From: Nitrospirota bacterium
GTDB taxonomy: Bacteria > Nitrospirota_A > Leptospirillia > Leptospirillales > Leptospirillaceae
DNA: 64,000 nucleotides
Assembly: GCA_021844645.1 (NCBI GenBank)
Contig: JAKBTA010000001.1
Coordinates: 1 to 64,000 of the forward strand
Direction of reading: 5' to 3'
Below, in pieces: positions 1 through 8,687 of this stretch. Position 1 is the first letter of the stretch. Each line of letters begins with the position of its first letter. The position numbers were made by a program, and so were the translations under genes. The notes below the pieces were generated by a model that was given only the letters and a program-made list of their open reading frames with translations, did not search any database and was not told the DNA's origin.

Positions 1-181
1 AGGGGGGATGCAGGGTCGGTTATGAAGCACGCCTTCGGATCCTTCTTTTCGTTTTGATCCGAATAAGATCCTTGACCGCGGAACTTCTGTCTATGAAGTG
101 AGTCATGTTGTGCGAAATATTCCTGGACTGAAGAGACAGATAAAAAAAGGACTTGAGTTCGTTAACGATTGCTCTTTATGG

Positions 182-254
182 CTCCCCGGGAGGGATTCGA
201 ACCCCCGACACGGTGGTTAACAGCCACCTGCTCTGCCGACTGAGCTACCGGGGA
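182..254 (-). tRNA. tRNA-Asn (GTT)
   Basis: A 73-nt cloverleaf reads on the minus strand. The acceptor arms TCCCCGG and CCGGGGA pair perfectly, followed by discriminator G, which is usual for tRNA-Asn. The anticodon loop CTGTTAACC gives anticodon GTT, and the T-loop GGTTCGAATCC is canonical. CCA is not encoded. A run of T on the minus strand around 150-144, after a weak hairpin near CGTTAACG, may end transcription. Confidence 0.96.
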
Positions 255-276
255 ATGGTAGGAATCTAACCACGGA

Positions 277-306
277 AATATACACCATGCATGGCCGAAA
301 ATTCAA
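277..306 (-). promoter_or_regulatory. Probable sigma-70 promoter of tRNA-Asn
   Basis: Minus-strand TTGAAT (306-301), an 18-nt spacer and TATATT (282-277). The tRNA 5' end lies 23 nt below the -10 box, a fitting distance for a short 5' leader. Called by eye only. Confidence 0.5.
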
Positions 307-383
307 GAGGAGTTTTGCCGGAAAATGCGATCTCATCGATTCTACTCCCCGAAGACTCCACAAGGCGTAAGTGAGTATTGATG

Positions 384-1058
384 CTACCTGTGTTGGATGG
401 GAATGATCGTCACTGTTACCTTTTCCGGTTCGAGGATCTGGTATCCTGATCCCTCCCGGGTGGTGAGAGGGATGACAAATTGCTCAGAATGTCGGCGGGT
501 AATTTTTTTGAGATCGATGGGAGGAATTCTCAGTGAGCGCATTTTGTTCAGGATGGCAGCATCTCCCTGAACTTTTATGGTATCTGGTGAAACGGTGATC
601 CTGAAGCGGTCAAGTGGAACGGTAAGCTGGCCGTAGTACTCGAGTTCGACGGGAAGAATCCGGATGATTGTCCTGACCAGATGCAGGGAGACTAATTTGG
701 GTGTAATGCGCTGGATATGAATTCCTGGAGGGAGGGTAATCATCGATGGGGATATCAGGACCCTTCGCGTTCCCGTCGGAATGCTGTCGGCCCGAATCCG
801 CACGGAAAGATCCTGGTCCTTAAGCTGCTGGTAAAGTCCAGGAGGAGCGGTGAAAGTGACCAGAACATGTGTTGGTGAGGCTCTTTCCAGTTCAACGGAC
901 GAGGGAATATGGTTTACGATAATCGGGACATTCATCGTAAACGATTCCTGTCCTCTCTGGCTGATGTAGAACCACAGGAGAATCGCAAGAAAGAGAGAGA
1001 GTGCTTTCAGGAGAAGGTTGGTCGAAAAAAACTGACGAATTTTCTGTGGAATGATCAT
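384..1058 (-). CDS. ybbR: YbbR-like protein, putative CdaA regulator
   Basis: The 224-aa product has one N-terminal membrane segment (about residues 15-32) followed by beta-rich extracytoplasmic repeats of the YbbR type. In Firmicutes the YbbR protein CdaR binds and regulates the membrane diadenylate cyclase CdaA; the same role is inferred here because the cdaA gene lies directly upstream and overlaps by 4 nt (ATGA), which suggests translational coupling. It is shorter than Firmicutes CdaR, with about two YbbR repeats. It is the last recognised gene of the long minus-strand run. Confidence 0.8.
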   Translation of the reverse strand: MIIPQKIRQFFSTNLLLKALSLFLAILLWFYISQRGQESFTMNVPIIVNHIPSSVELERASPTHVLVTFTAPPGLYQQLKDQDLSVRIRADSIPTGTRRVLISPSMITLPPGIHIQRITPKLVSLHLVRTIIRILPVELEYYGQLTVPLDRFRITVSPDTIKVQGDAAILNKMRSLRIPPIDLKKITRRHSEQFVIPLTTREGSGYQILEPEKVTVTIIPIQHR

Positions 1059-1960
1059 TTCTCCAGATCCTTCTTTTCCTGGGGGAGGAAAGTCTCCTGG
1101 GCTGGTGCCTGTTTTGAGTATGGTCTTTTAGGGGTGGGATAGTCTGTCTTTCCCCCCATCTTTTGTTCAACTTTTTGTCTGAAGAGTGCTGCGCGTAGGG
1201 CAAGCCTGGAGGGTTGCTGCTTCCTGAACAGGCGAACCAGAATGCTTCTCAGATCAGTCATGTTTGCCATCGGGTGAATTCGTCCGGCGATGACATGGGA
1301 TATCTGACCTGTTTCCTCCGATACGACGAGCGCAAGCGCATCCGTCTCCTCTGTAATCCCTATGGCCGCCCGGTGCCTTGTCCCCAGATGGCGGGAGACA
1401 TCACCAGAAAGAGAGATGGGGAGGAAACATCCCGCTGCCAGAATCCTGTTTTGTCGGATAATGACTGCACCATCGTGAAGCGGAGAGTAGGAGAGGAAAA
1501 TAGATGTGAGGAGCTCCTGTGAAATGGTGGCGTCAATGGTTGTCCCGACCTCGACAACATCAGAAAGGTCGTTGTTCCGTTCGAGGACAATGATTGCGCC
1601 CATGCCCCTTTTGGAGAGGGTTTGCAATGTTTTGAGAATCTCGTCGATATCCAGGGATGTTTCTGAAAGTCGAAATCCCAGAAGAAGGGGAGATTTTCCC
1701 ACCCTTGCGAGGGCTCTCCGGATCTCCGGCTGAAACAGGATGAGAACAGCGAGTATCAACTGTGACCAGAAGCTTGTAATCATCCAGTTGAGAGTATCAA
1801 GCTTCAACAGGCTTGAGAAAAGGTAGATGAAGAGGAAGATCAGGATCCCGACAACCATCTGGAAGGCCCGGCTGCCTCTTAAAAGAAGAAGGATCTGGTA
1901 AATAATGAACCAGACCGCCGAGATATCGACAATGCTGTGCCAGGTGATATTAAGGCCCAT
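1055..1960 (-). CDS. cdaA: Diadenylate cyclase, CdaA type (c-di-AMP synthase)
   Basis: Makes cyclic di-AMP from two ATP at the membrane. The 301-aa protein has three hydrophobic segments within about residues 12-78, then a DAC domain with the family signatures DGA (163-165) and RHR (195-197), followed by the usual AIGITEETDA stretch. Its length fits the family. It overlaps folP by 11 nt upstream and ybbR by 4 nt downstream. The gene order folP-cdaA-ybbR resembles cdaA-cdaR loci elsewhere, but glmM is not adjacent. c-di-AMP usually controls osmolyte and potassium homeostasis; that role here is inferred. Confidence 0.93.
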   Translation of the reverse strand: MGLNITWHSIVDISAVWFIIYQILLLLRGSRAFQMVVGILIFLFIYLFSSLLKLDTLNWMITSFWSQLILAVLILFQPEIRRALARVGKSPLLLGFRLSETSLDIDEILKTLQTLSKRGMGAIIVLERNNDLSDVVEVGTTIDATISQELLTSIFLSYSPLHDGAVIIRQNRILAAGCFLPISLSGDVSRHLGTRHRAAIGITEETDALALVVSEETGQISHVIAGRIHPMANMTDLRSILVRLFRKQQPSRLALRAALFRQKVEQKMGGKTDYPTPKRPYSKQAPAQETFLPQEKKDLEK

Positions 1961-2807
1961 GATGATTCATCCCGGCACTGATGGCATTGAATGCGTTTCG
2001 GAAGGCAACGGCTCCCTTGACGTCGTGGACCCTGAAGATCGAAATCTTCCTGAAGACCAGAGCCAACACAGCCAGTGTCTGAGGGTCCCTGTTTTCAGGG
2101 ATTTCTTCCCGGGTGATCTCACCAAGGAATCTCTTCCTTGAAACACCGAGAAGGATCGGGTAGCCGGGGATCAGCTCACTGATGTGTCTGATCAGATGGA
2201 TATTCTCCTCTGTGGTTTTCCCGAATCCGATTCCAGGGTCAAAGAGCAGTCTCTCTGCTCCAATCCCGGTTTCTGAGATCTCTTTGAGTCTTGATCCGAG
2301 ATAATCTGAAACAGATTCAGTGACCGGCCGGCCAATCTCTTTTTTGTGATGACTGACTCCTGAACCGGCACCGTGCATGACTACCCCCAAAAGGTTGGCG
2401 TGTTTTTTCATGAGAAGAAGAAATCCGTCATCCTCAAGTCCACCCGTGTCATTGATAATGAGAGGAGAATAAGCCATTGACCGTTCCATGACAACCGGAT
2501 TCCTTGTGTCGATCGAAAGAGCCACGGGAAGGCGGGCAACAAGGTCAAGAACCGGCAAGAGCCTGCCCAGCTCAATCTCTGTTGTCATAGGGGTAAATCC
2601 CGGACGGGTCGATTCTGCTCCGATATCGAGCATATCCATTCCGGCATCAAGAAGAATCTGCGCTTTTTCAAAAGCTTCTTTTGGGGATGTAACGCGTGAG
2701 AGGTGTGAAAACGAATCGGGGGTCACATTCATGACCCCCATGATCAGTGGCCCCGATCTTGCGGTCAGGGCGTTCCGGATTCGTAAGGTGGTGTCAGGCG
2801 GTTGCAT
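1950..2807 (-). CDS. folP: Dihydropteroate synthase
   Basis: Condenses 6-hydroxymethyl-dihydropterin pyrophosphate with p-aminobenzoate in folate synthesis. The 285-aa TIM-barrel protein shows both family signatures: MNVTPDSFS near residue 26 and [10 protein letters not shown] near 188, plus [10 protein letters not shown] around 61-70. The start overlaps the end of ftsH by 14 nt. The neighbouring order hpt-ftsH-folP is common in bacteria. Confidence 0.95.
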   Translation of the reverse strand: MQPPDTTLRIRNALTARSGPLIMGVMNVTPDSFSHLSRVTSPKEAFEKAQILLDAGMDMLDIGAESTRPGFTPMTTEIELGRLLPVLDLVARLPVALSIDTRNPVVMERSMAYSPLIINDTGGLEDDGFLLLMKKHANLLGVVMHGAGSGVSHHKKEIGRPVTESVSDYLGSRLKEISETGIGAERLLFDPGIGFGKTTEENIHLIRHISELIPGYPILLGVSRKRFLGEITREEIPENRDPQTLAVLALVFRKISIFRVHDVKGAVAFRNAFNAISAGMNHHGP

Positions 2808-4593
2808 TGGCGGTGCGAATCAGCTCGTCGACCTCTGCCCCGTCAAGGGTTTCTTTTGATAAAAGAGCCTCAGCAATACTGGTCAGGGCTACGACATTGG
2901 TTGTGAGCAAATCTTTTGCCCTCTGGTAGTTCTCTGAGACAATCCTGCTGACTTCACTGTCAATTTCAAGTGCGGTTGATTCGCTGTAGTCCCGATGCTG
3001 GGAAATTTCTCTCCCAAGAAAGATCTCTTCATCCTTCTTGCCGAATGTAATTGGTCCAAGCCTGTCGCTCATGCCCCACTCGCAGACCATCTTTCTGGCC
3101 ATGTCAGTTGCCCGTTCGATATCATTTCCGGCTCCGGTCGTCATGCTTTTCATGACGATTTCTTCGGCAACCCTTCCTCCCATCAGAATGGCAATGGTGT
3201 TGAGGAGGTATTCCTTTTTATAGGTGTACCGGTCTTCAGTCGGAAGCTGCTGGGTAAGACCGAGAGCACGTCCACGGGGAATGATGGTTACCTTATGTAC
3301 AGGGTCGGTTCCAGGAATGAGCTTTGCCACGAGTGTATGGCCAGCTTCATGGAATGCCGTGACCTTCTTTTCTTCTTCGGTGATCAGGATCGACCGGCGT
3401 TCAACGCCCATGAGAACTTTATCCTTTGCATCTTCGAAGTCTGGCATCTCGACCGTTTTCTTGTTGCGCCTCGCGGCCAGAAGGGCTGCTTCGTTGACCA
3501 GATTGGCAAGGTCGGCCCCGGCAAATCCTGGGGTGCCTCGTGCAATTGTTTCAAGGTTGACGGACGAGTCGATGGGAATCTTTCTTGTATGGACCTCAAG
3601 GATCTTGATCCTTCCCTGCAGGTCGGGGCGTCCTACCACAATCTGCCTGTCAAATCGGCCCGGTCTCAACAGGGCGGGATCAAGGACGTCCGGCCGGTTT
3701 GTCGCGGCAATAAGAATAACCCCTTCATTGCTTTCAAATCCGTCCATTTCCACAAGTAGCTGATTCAGAGTCTGTTCACGCTCGTCATGGCCTCCGCCAA
3801 GCCCTGCTCCCCTGTGTCGACCGACTGCATCAATCTCATCGATAAAAATGATGCATGGCGCGTTTTTCTTTCCCTGCTCAAAAAGGTCCCTTACACGGGA
3901 TGCTCCGACTCCGACAAACATCTCCACGAAGTCCGAGCCGCTGATATTGTAGAAGGGAACATCTGCCTCTCCTGCAATTGCTTTTGCAAGCAGGGTCTTT
4001 CCCGTTCCGGGAGGACCGACAACGAGGACACCTTTCGGAATCCTGCCGCCCAGTCTCTGGAATTTTGAGGGATCCTTAAGGAAATCGACGATCTCGACAA
4101 GTTCTTCCTTGGCTTCTTCAACTCCGGCAACATCGGCAAACGTTATTTTTTTCTTGTCCTCAGAGATCAATTTTGCTCTTGATTTACCGAAAGACATGGC
4201 TTTGTTTCCTCCCGTCTGCATCTGACGCATAAAGAAGATCCACAACAGTACCAGCACAACGATTGGTCCCCATGAAATGAGAAGATTCAGGTACCATGGA
4301 TTTTCTTCGGGGGGAACGGCAACAATCCGTACGTTTTTTTTCTGGAGTTCGGAGACAAGGTTCGGGTCGTTTGCCGCATAGGTATTAAAATGGGATCCGT
4401 CTTTCATGACCCCGCTGATGTAATTGTTCTTGATCGTCACTTCACTGATCTGGTCTGACTGAAGTTTTGAGATGAAATCGGAGAAGATCAGGTTCTTGTA
4501 TCCAGGTTGTCGTACCTGAAAGAGGTCAAATACCAGAAAGATAACCAACCCAATAACGAGCCAGAGCGCGAGGTTCTTGTAAAACGGTTTCAT
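2794..4593 (-). CDS. ftsH: ATP-dependent zinc metalloprotease FtsH
   Basis: Membrane-bound AAA+ protease that removes misfolded and regulatory membrane proteins. The 599 residues show two membrane segments (about 8-25 and 103-122) around a periplasmic domain, Walker A GPPGTGKT (193-200), Walker B IIFIDEID (248-255), the second region of homology with arginine fingers near 310-316, and the zinc site HEAGH (415-419). Length and order are typical. It is encoded 93 nt after hpt and overlaps folP. Confidence 0.97.
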   Translation of the reverse strand: MKPFYKNLALWLVIGLVIFLVFDLFQVRQPGYKNLIFSDFISKLQSDQISEVTIKNNYISGVMKDGSHFNTYAANDPNLVSELQKKNVRIVAVPPEENPWYLNLLISWGPIVVLVLLWIFFMRQMQTGGNKAMSFGKSRAKLISEDKKKITFADVAGVEEAKEELVEIVDFLKDPSKFQRLGGRIPKGVLVVGPPGTGKTLLAKAIAGEADVPFYNISGSDFVEMFVGVGASRVRDLFEQGKKNAPCIIFIDEIDAVGRHRGAGLGGGHDEREQTLNQLLVEMDGFESNEGVILIAATNRPDVLDPALLRPGRFDRQIVVGRPDLQGRIKILEVHTRKIPIDSSVNLETIARGTPGFAGADLANLVNEAALLAARRNKKTVEMPDFEDAKDKVLMGVERRSILITEEEKKVTAFHEAGHTLVAKLIPGTDPVHKVTIIPRGRALGLTQQLPTEDRYTYKKEYLLNTIAILMGGRVAEEIVMKSMTTGAGNDIERATDMARKMVCEWGMSDRLGPITFGKKDEEIFLGREISQHRDYSESTALEIDSEVSRIVSENYQRAKDLLTTNVVALTSIAEALLSKETLDGAEVDELIRTANATA

Positions 4594-4686
4594 TCACACC
4601 CCCAGAGGTACTGATTTTTAGTCGTGAATAAGCAACATGCCGTACATTCTAGCATTGACATCGCGCTCTCATCAATGAAATCGGAC

Positions 4687-5205
4687 CTATGATCCGGCAC
4701 GTTCGTCGAGAACCGCGATATAAGGCAGTGTCCTGTACTTGTTTTTGTAATCGAGTCCGTATCCGATGACAAAGCGGTTGGGAACGGAAAAGCCGATATA
4801 GTCAGGTGTGATGTCCAGTTTTCTGCCAGCTGGCTTGTCCAGAAGGGAGCATATCCTGACACTGTCAGCTCCAAGTTTTGTGAGTTGTTCAAGAATGACT
4901 TTTGCCGTTACTCCAGAGTCGATGATATCTTCGATGACCAGGACATCGGCTGACTTGAGGTCCATTGTGGGAGTCGTTATGGTTTTTTCTCCGTCAGCGT
5001 TGGTTGATGTCATGATGAAATCAATCCCTGCAGGAAGGCCTATAGCCCTTGAGAGATCGGCAACAAAAGCATAGGCACCTTTCAGTACTCCTATCAGGAT
5101 AAGATTTTTTTGGGAGTAATCAGCGGTGATCTGGATCCCGAGCTCCCTGATCCTGTGGACGATCTCATCGTGGGTAATCAGTGGTTTTCCAAAAATTTTT
5201 TCCAA
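4687..5205 (-). CDS. hpt: Hypoxanthine phosphoribosyltransferase
   Basis: Purine salvage enzyme that joins hypoxanthine or guanine to PRPP. The 172-aa protein carries the type I PRTase PRPP-binding motif VLVIEDIIDSG (88-98) and the N-terminal LIGVLKGAYAF substrate loop. It starts 4 nt after tilS. The tilS-hpt-ftsH order is widely conserved in bacteria and supports the assignment. Confidence 0.94.
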   Translation of the reverse strand: MEKIFGKPLITHDEIVHRIRELGIQITADYSQKNLILIGVLKGAYAFVADLSRAIGLPAGIDFIMTSTNADGEKTITTPTMDLKSADVLVIEDIIDSGVTAKVILEQLTKLGADSVRICSLLDKPAGRKLDITPDYIGFSVPNRFVIGYGLDYKNKYRTLPYIAVLDERAGS

Positions 5206-5209
5206 CGGC

Positions 5210-6655
5210 TCAGAGCTCCTTCCAGGGAAAGTATGTCAGTTTGAGTCCCCATCCCGTTTGAGAGAGAGGGGATTTGGGAAGTGGAACGACCCCCGGAACC
5301 CAAAGGGCCTCACCATTTTTATAAAGCACGGGAGTCTGGCTTCTGTCCTGCCGGCAGAGTCCAGATTTCAGGAGTTCCCGGTTCAAATGCTTCGGCGGTT
5401 TTCCGGAAACACTGCTTCTGATTTTGGCTCCCAGGAAAGGATACCCCAGAACAAGACCCGATAGTTCTTCCTGGGAGAGAACGCATTGTCTCGAAATCTT
5501 CCTGCCGCTCTCCCACATGTTTGTCGTCTCTCCGGAGGGACTTGGTTCCAGACGGATAATTCCACCCTTTGGAAGCTTTATATTGTGGTCCATATTGCTT
5601 TTGGTGTCGAGTGGTTCAAATCTGTAAAACGGAGAGAGGATCTTGTCCAGATCTTCTCCTGTCTCGGAATGGTAAAGTCGAATTCTCCCGGACTGGATTG
5701 AAGCATACCACCCGTTTCCCATCGGTCCCGTCATCGGAGGATTTCTGTTCATGCTTCGAAGGATATTGCCAGGTGGTGGGATGGGCAAGCCCCACCGGGA
5801 CTGATGCTTCCACAGATCCTCCAGCAATAGGGACTGTCTCACGGGTGACAGGAAGCGAAAGAGTGATAAAGACATGAGAATGGTTCCCCTGCTCTCATGA
5901 TCTGGAAGATTCTTGATATTCTTGATCTCTGTCGTGAGTTCCCTTCCGATCTGTTCTGCAAGTGCAGGAAGTGAATCAATTCCTTTGGGAGGAAATATCT
6001 CACGGATCAGGGGTGCCAGTTCATTTCTGATCCGGTTTCTGAGGTATCGGCTGTCTTCATTGCTTGGGTCTCTGAGATAGTCGATGCCCTGTTCCTGAAG
6101 TCCTTTTCTGATCTCGTCCGAGGTCAGGGAGAGGAAGGGACGTGCATAGCGTCCCTCCCTGAACTCCTGCATTCCCATAAGCCCTCTTGGGCCCCTGTTG
6201 CGGAAAAGGTTCATGAGGATCGTTTCGGACTGGTCGGAGAGATGGTGTCCCAGGAAAAGGATCGAATGTGGCGTTTCATCAAGATGCAGGTTGAAAAAAC
6301 GGTATCGCTCCCTTCGAAGGGTCTCTTCCGAGCAGTCCGGGAGATCTTTTTCCCGATATCCGACAATGACCGGCAGGCCGAGGGCCACAGCCTGATCCTT
6401 TACAAAGTCTTCTTCCCTTTTATTTCTGTGAGGATCGGTCTGGTGATTGAAGTGAAGGATGGTGAGGACGTTCCTGATCGGAGGGAACATGGACAAGGTA
6501 TAAAGGAGGCAGGTCGAATCAGCGCCGCCAGACACGCCGACAAAAGCCTTGAAGTCTCTCCACGTCGCATCGGACAGACGATTCCTCTCAAGGAAAATCC
6601 GCAGCGCTTCAAGAAAAATCCTGAAGTCGGGAGGATGTTTATCCCGGGAGTTCAT
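5210..6655 (-). CDS. tilS: tRNA(Ile)-lysidine synthase
   Basis: Converts C34 of the CAU-anticodon tRNA-Ile to lysidine so that it reads AUA. The N-terminal PP-loop ATPase motif SGGADS is at residues 42-47, with HHLSDQSETILMN downstream, typical of TilS. The 481-aa length allows the substrate-binding and C-terminal domains, which are weakly conserved. The 3' end is close to hpt, and the start overlaps ribF by 17 nt, which indicates cotranscription. Confidence 0.92.
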   Translation of the reverse strand: MNSRDKHPPDFRIFLEALRIFLERNRLSDATWRDFKAFVGVSGGADSTCLLYTLSMFPPIRNVLTILHFNHQTDPHRNKREEDFVKDQAVALGLPVIVGYREKDLPDCSEETLRRERYRFFNLHLDETPHSILFLGHHLSDQSETILMNLFRNRGPRGLMGMQEFREGRYARPFLSLTSDEIRKGLQEQGIDYLRDPSNEDSRYLRNRIRNELAPLIREIFPPKGIDSLPALAEQIGRELTTEIKNIKNLPDHESRGTILMSLSLFRFLSPVRQSLLLEDLWKHQSRWGLPIPPPGNILRSMNRNPPMTGPMGNGWYASIQSGRIRLYHSETGEDLDKILSPFYRFEPLDTKSNMDHNIKLPKGGIIRLEPSPSGETTNMWESGRKISRQCVLSQEELSGLVLGYPFLGAKIRSSVSGKPPKHLNRELLKSGLCRQDRSQTPVLYKNGEALWVPGVVPLPKSPLSQTGWGLKLTYFPWKEL

Positions 6656-7598
6656 TGAGGAGCTTTCGGGATTGTTCGGAGTCCTGCCGAATCGAATTGA
6701 TCAGTTCCTGTGGGCCGCTGAAAGATTTTTCGCCTCTGAGGTGCTCGATGAATGAGACTTCGGCCATGAGTCCGTAAAGATCGCCTTCAAAATCGAACAG
6801 GTGTGTTTCCAAAATGATCTGCCCCTGACCGAAGGTTGGTCTGCTCCCTATATAGGAAACGCCTGGATATATTTTGTCCTGGATCCTGGTGACAGTGGCA
6901 TAAACCCCATTTGGAGGGAGAATCCTCCCCTGAGGGGGGAGGATGTTGATTGTCGGGAAGCCGATCCGTCTGCCTCTTCTCTCTCCGTCGATGATGGGAC
7001 CTTCGATCTGGAATGGACGCGTGAGAAGTTTTCCTGCTTCCCGCACATCTCCGGCCCGAATCAAATCCCTGATTCGGGAGCTTGATATCCTTGAGCCGTT
7101 TTCCATGATTGGAGGAATCACCTCGACGGAGACACCAAGGGGAGGCAAAAGCCGTTTGAAGTCGGAAACAGATCCAGCTCTCTCGTGTCCAAATCTGAAA
7201 TTTTCTCCGATAATAAGCCCGACCAACGGAAAAAGCCTGTTCAGGAAATTTTTCGTAAACTCATCGGGGTTCATCTTGGAAAGTTCTTTGGTAAAAGGAA
7301 CAACCGTCAGGATATCCACTCCGATGGACTCAAGAATTTTTTCTTTGTGGGAAGGGTCCATGATTCTGAGGAAAGGTTTCTCGGGAAAGAGTACCTCCAG
7401 GGGATGAGGGGAAAAAGTGATGACTGTTGCAAGTGCCTGATTCTCCCTGGCCAGGGTGACGAGTCTTTTGAGGAGTTGCTGGTGTCCTTTGTGGATACCA
7501 TCAAAATTGCCTATGGAAAGAAATGTTCTGGTTCCGGGAGGGTATGTGTTGCCAGGTGGAGAAAATCCTTCGTCCGAGAATCGTTCAATGATTTTCAT
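6639..7598 (-). CDS. ribF: Bifunctional riboflavin kinase / FAD synthetase
   Basis: Phosphorylates riboflavin to FMN and adenylylates it to FAD. With the ATG at 7598 the product is 319 aa, the usual length: an N-terminal nucleotidyltransferase with SIGNFDGIHKGH near residue 28, and a C-terminal flavokinase domain with RRGRRIGFPTINI. The reading frame stays open to 7889, but that extension lies inside hemB and does not resemble RibF, so the 7598 start is preferred. This ATG lacks a good Shine-Dalgarno sequence and overlaps the stop of a 29-codon reading frame, so it may be translated by coupling. Confidence 0.93.
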   Translation of the reverse strand: MKIIERFSDEGFSPPGNTYPPGTRTFLSIGNFDGIHKGHQQLLKRLVTLARENQALATVITFSPHPLEVLFPEKPFLRIMDPSHKEKILESIGVDILTVVPFTKELSKMNPDEFTKNFLNRLFPLVGLIIGENFRFGHERAGSVSDFKRLLPPLGVSVEVIPPIMENGSRISSSRIRDLIRAGDVREAGKLLTRPFQIEGPIIDGERRGRRIGFPTINILPPQGRILPPNGVYATVTRIQDKIYPGVSYIGSRPTFGQGQIILETHLFDFEGDLYGLMAEVSFIEHLRGEKSFSGPQELINSIRQDSEQSRKLLNELPG

Positions 7599-7684
7599 GG
7601 GAGATGCGTGCCGGCGCTGGTCGGGATTTTCCCCGTTTCGAAGAATCTTCCCGGACCGGTTTTCCCAGACAGTGTCTTTTCCAT
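7595..7684 (-). CDS. Possible 29-aa coupling ORF between hemB and ribF
   Basis: An ATG at 7684 overlaps the hemB stop (TGATG) and follows a good Shine-Dalgarno sequence, AAGGGAG. The frame runs 29 codons and ends in TGA at 7597-7595, overlapping the ribF ATG (ATGA). The predicted peptide resembles nothing I recognise. It could be a short relay ORF carrying ribosomes from hemB into ribF, which has no good ribosome binding site of its own. Seen: the overlaps and the Shine-Dalgarno sequence. Inferred: the function. Confidence 0.4.
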   Translation of the reverse strand: MEKTLSGKTGPGRFFETGKIPTSAGTHLP

Positions 7685-8673
7685 CAGTCTCCCTTGAGAA
7701 GAAGCTCTGCCGCCCGGATTGCGAAGTAGGTGATGATTGCCGAAGCTCCCGCCCGGTGAATGCACAGGAGGCTTTCCATGATGGCTTTGTCAAGGTTGAT
7801 CCAGCCATTTTGCCCTGCGGCGACCAATGTTGAGTATTCACCGCTGACCTGGTATGCACACATGGGAAGGTCGACCGCATTTTTGACATCCCTTAAAATG
7901 TCGAGATAGGGGAGTGCCGGTTTGACCATGAGGATGTCAGCGCCTTCTTCAACATCCAGTCGGGCCTCTCTTAACGCCTCTGTTCTGCTGGCTGGATCCA
8001 TCTGGTAGGAGCTCCTGTCACCAAACTGCGGTCCTGACATCATTGCATCCCTGAACGGACCGTAAAAGGAGGATGCGTATTTGACTGCATAGGACATGAT
8101 CAGTGTATCGGTAAAGCCTTCCTTGTCGAGAGCGGTTCGTAGGGCCGACACTCGCCCGTCCATCATGTCAGACGGGGCGACAACATCAGCTCCCGCCCTG
8201 GCATGGATCAGAGCCATCCGGGCAAGGCAGGTGAGCGTTGAGTCATTTTCGATCCTGTTGTCGGGTGAAAGGAATCCACAATGGCCATGGGAGGTGTATT
8301 CGTCGATGCAGACATCTGTCATGATCGTCGTTTCCGGAAAATGTTTTTTCATGAAACGGATAGCCGATGGTACTGGTCCTTCAGGGTTAAGTGCCTGTGT
8401 CGCCTCAAGATCTTTTGTTTCCGGAATCCCGAAGAGAAGGAAACTTGAGACTCCAACTTTCCTGGCTTCTTCTATGACAGGCGAGAGTCTGTCGACGGAG
8501 TATCTGAAGACTCCGGGCATGGAAGAGATTGCTTCTTTCTTGTTTTGCCCGAATGTAATGAAGAGAGGCAAAATCAGCTGTGATGGGTGGAGCCTGTATT
8601 CCTTGACTAGATTCCGGATGTTTTCGGAGTTCCTGAGCCGTCTTGGGCGATCAATAGGGAATCCCATGGTCAA
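7684..8673 (-). CDS. hemB: Delta-aminolevulinic acid dehydratase (porphobilinogen synthase)
   Basis: Condenses two 5-aminolevulinate molecules to porphobilinogen. The 329-aa protein contains the Schiff-base lysine motif MVKPALPYLD and the second active-site lysine in SYAVKYASSFYGPFRDA. The metal-site segment reads DVCIDEYTSHGHCG: two of the three cysteines of zinc enzymes are present and the middle one is Asp, so the metal preference is uncertain. It lies between the cobA-hemD fusion and ribF. Confidence 0.96.
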   Translation of the reverse strand: MTMGFPIDRPRRLRNSENIRNLVKEYRLHPSQLILPLFITFGQNKKEAISSMPGVFRYSVDRLSPVIEEARKVGVSSFLLFGIPETKDLEATQALNPEGPVPSAIRFMKKHFPETTIMTDVCIDEYTSHGHCGFLSPDNRIENDSTLTCLARMALIHARAGADVVAPSDMMDGRVSALRTALDKEGFTDTLIMSYAVKYASSFYGPFRDAMMSGPQFGDRSSYQMDPASRTEALREARLDVEEGADILMVKPALPYLDILRDVKNAVDLPMCAYQVSGEYSTLVAAGQNGWINLDKAIMESLLCIHRAGASAIITYFAIRAAELLLKGD

Positions 8674-8687
8674 TACCCCTTAGTGTT

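Noticed and set aside
1..181. Possible partial gene at the left edge
   Set aside because: All six frames are broken or very short and no homologous segment was recognised.
2995..3759. 254-codon plus-strand frame opposite ftsH
   Set aside because: Antisense shadow of a highly conserved gene; no Shine-Dalgarno sequence and no domain.
7599..7889. Upstream extension of the ribF frame inside hemB
   Set aside because: The extra 97 residues are low-complexity and not RibF-like, and they overlap the conserved end of HemB; the ATG at 7598 gives the normal length.
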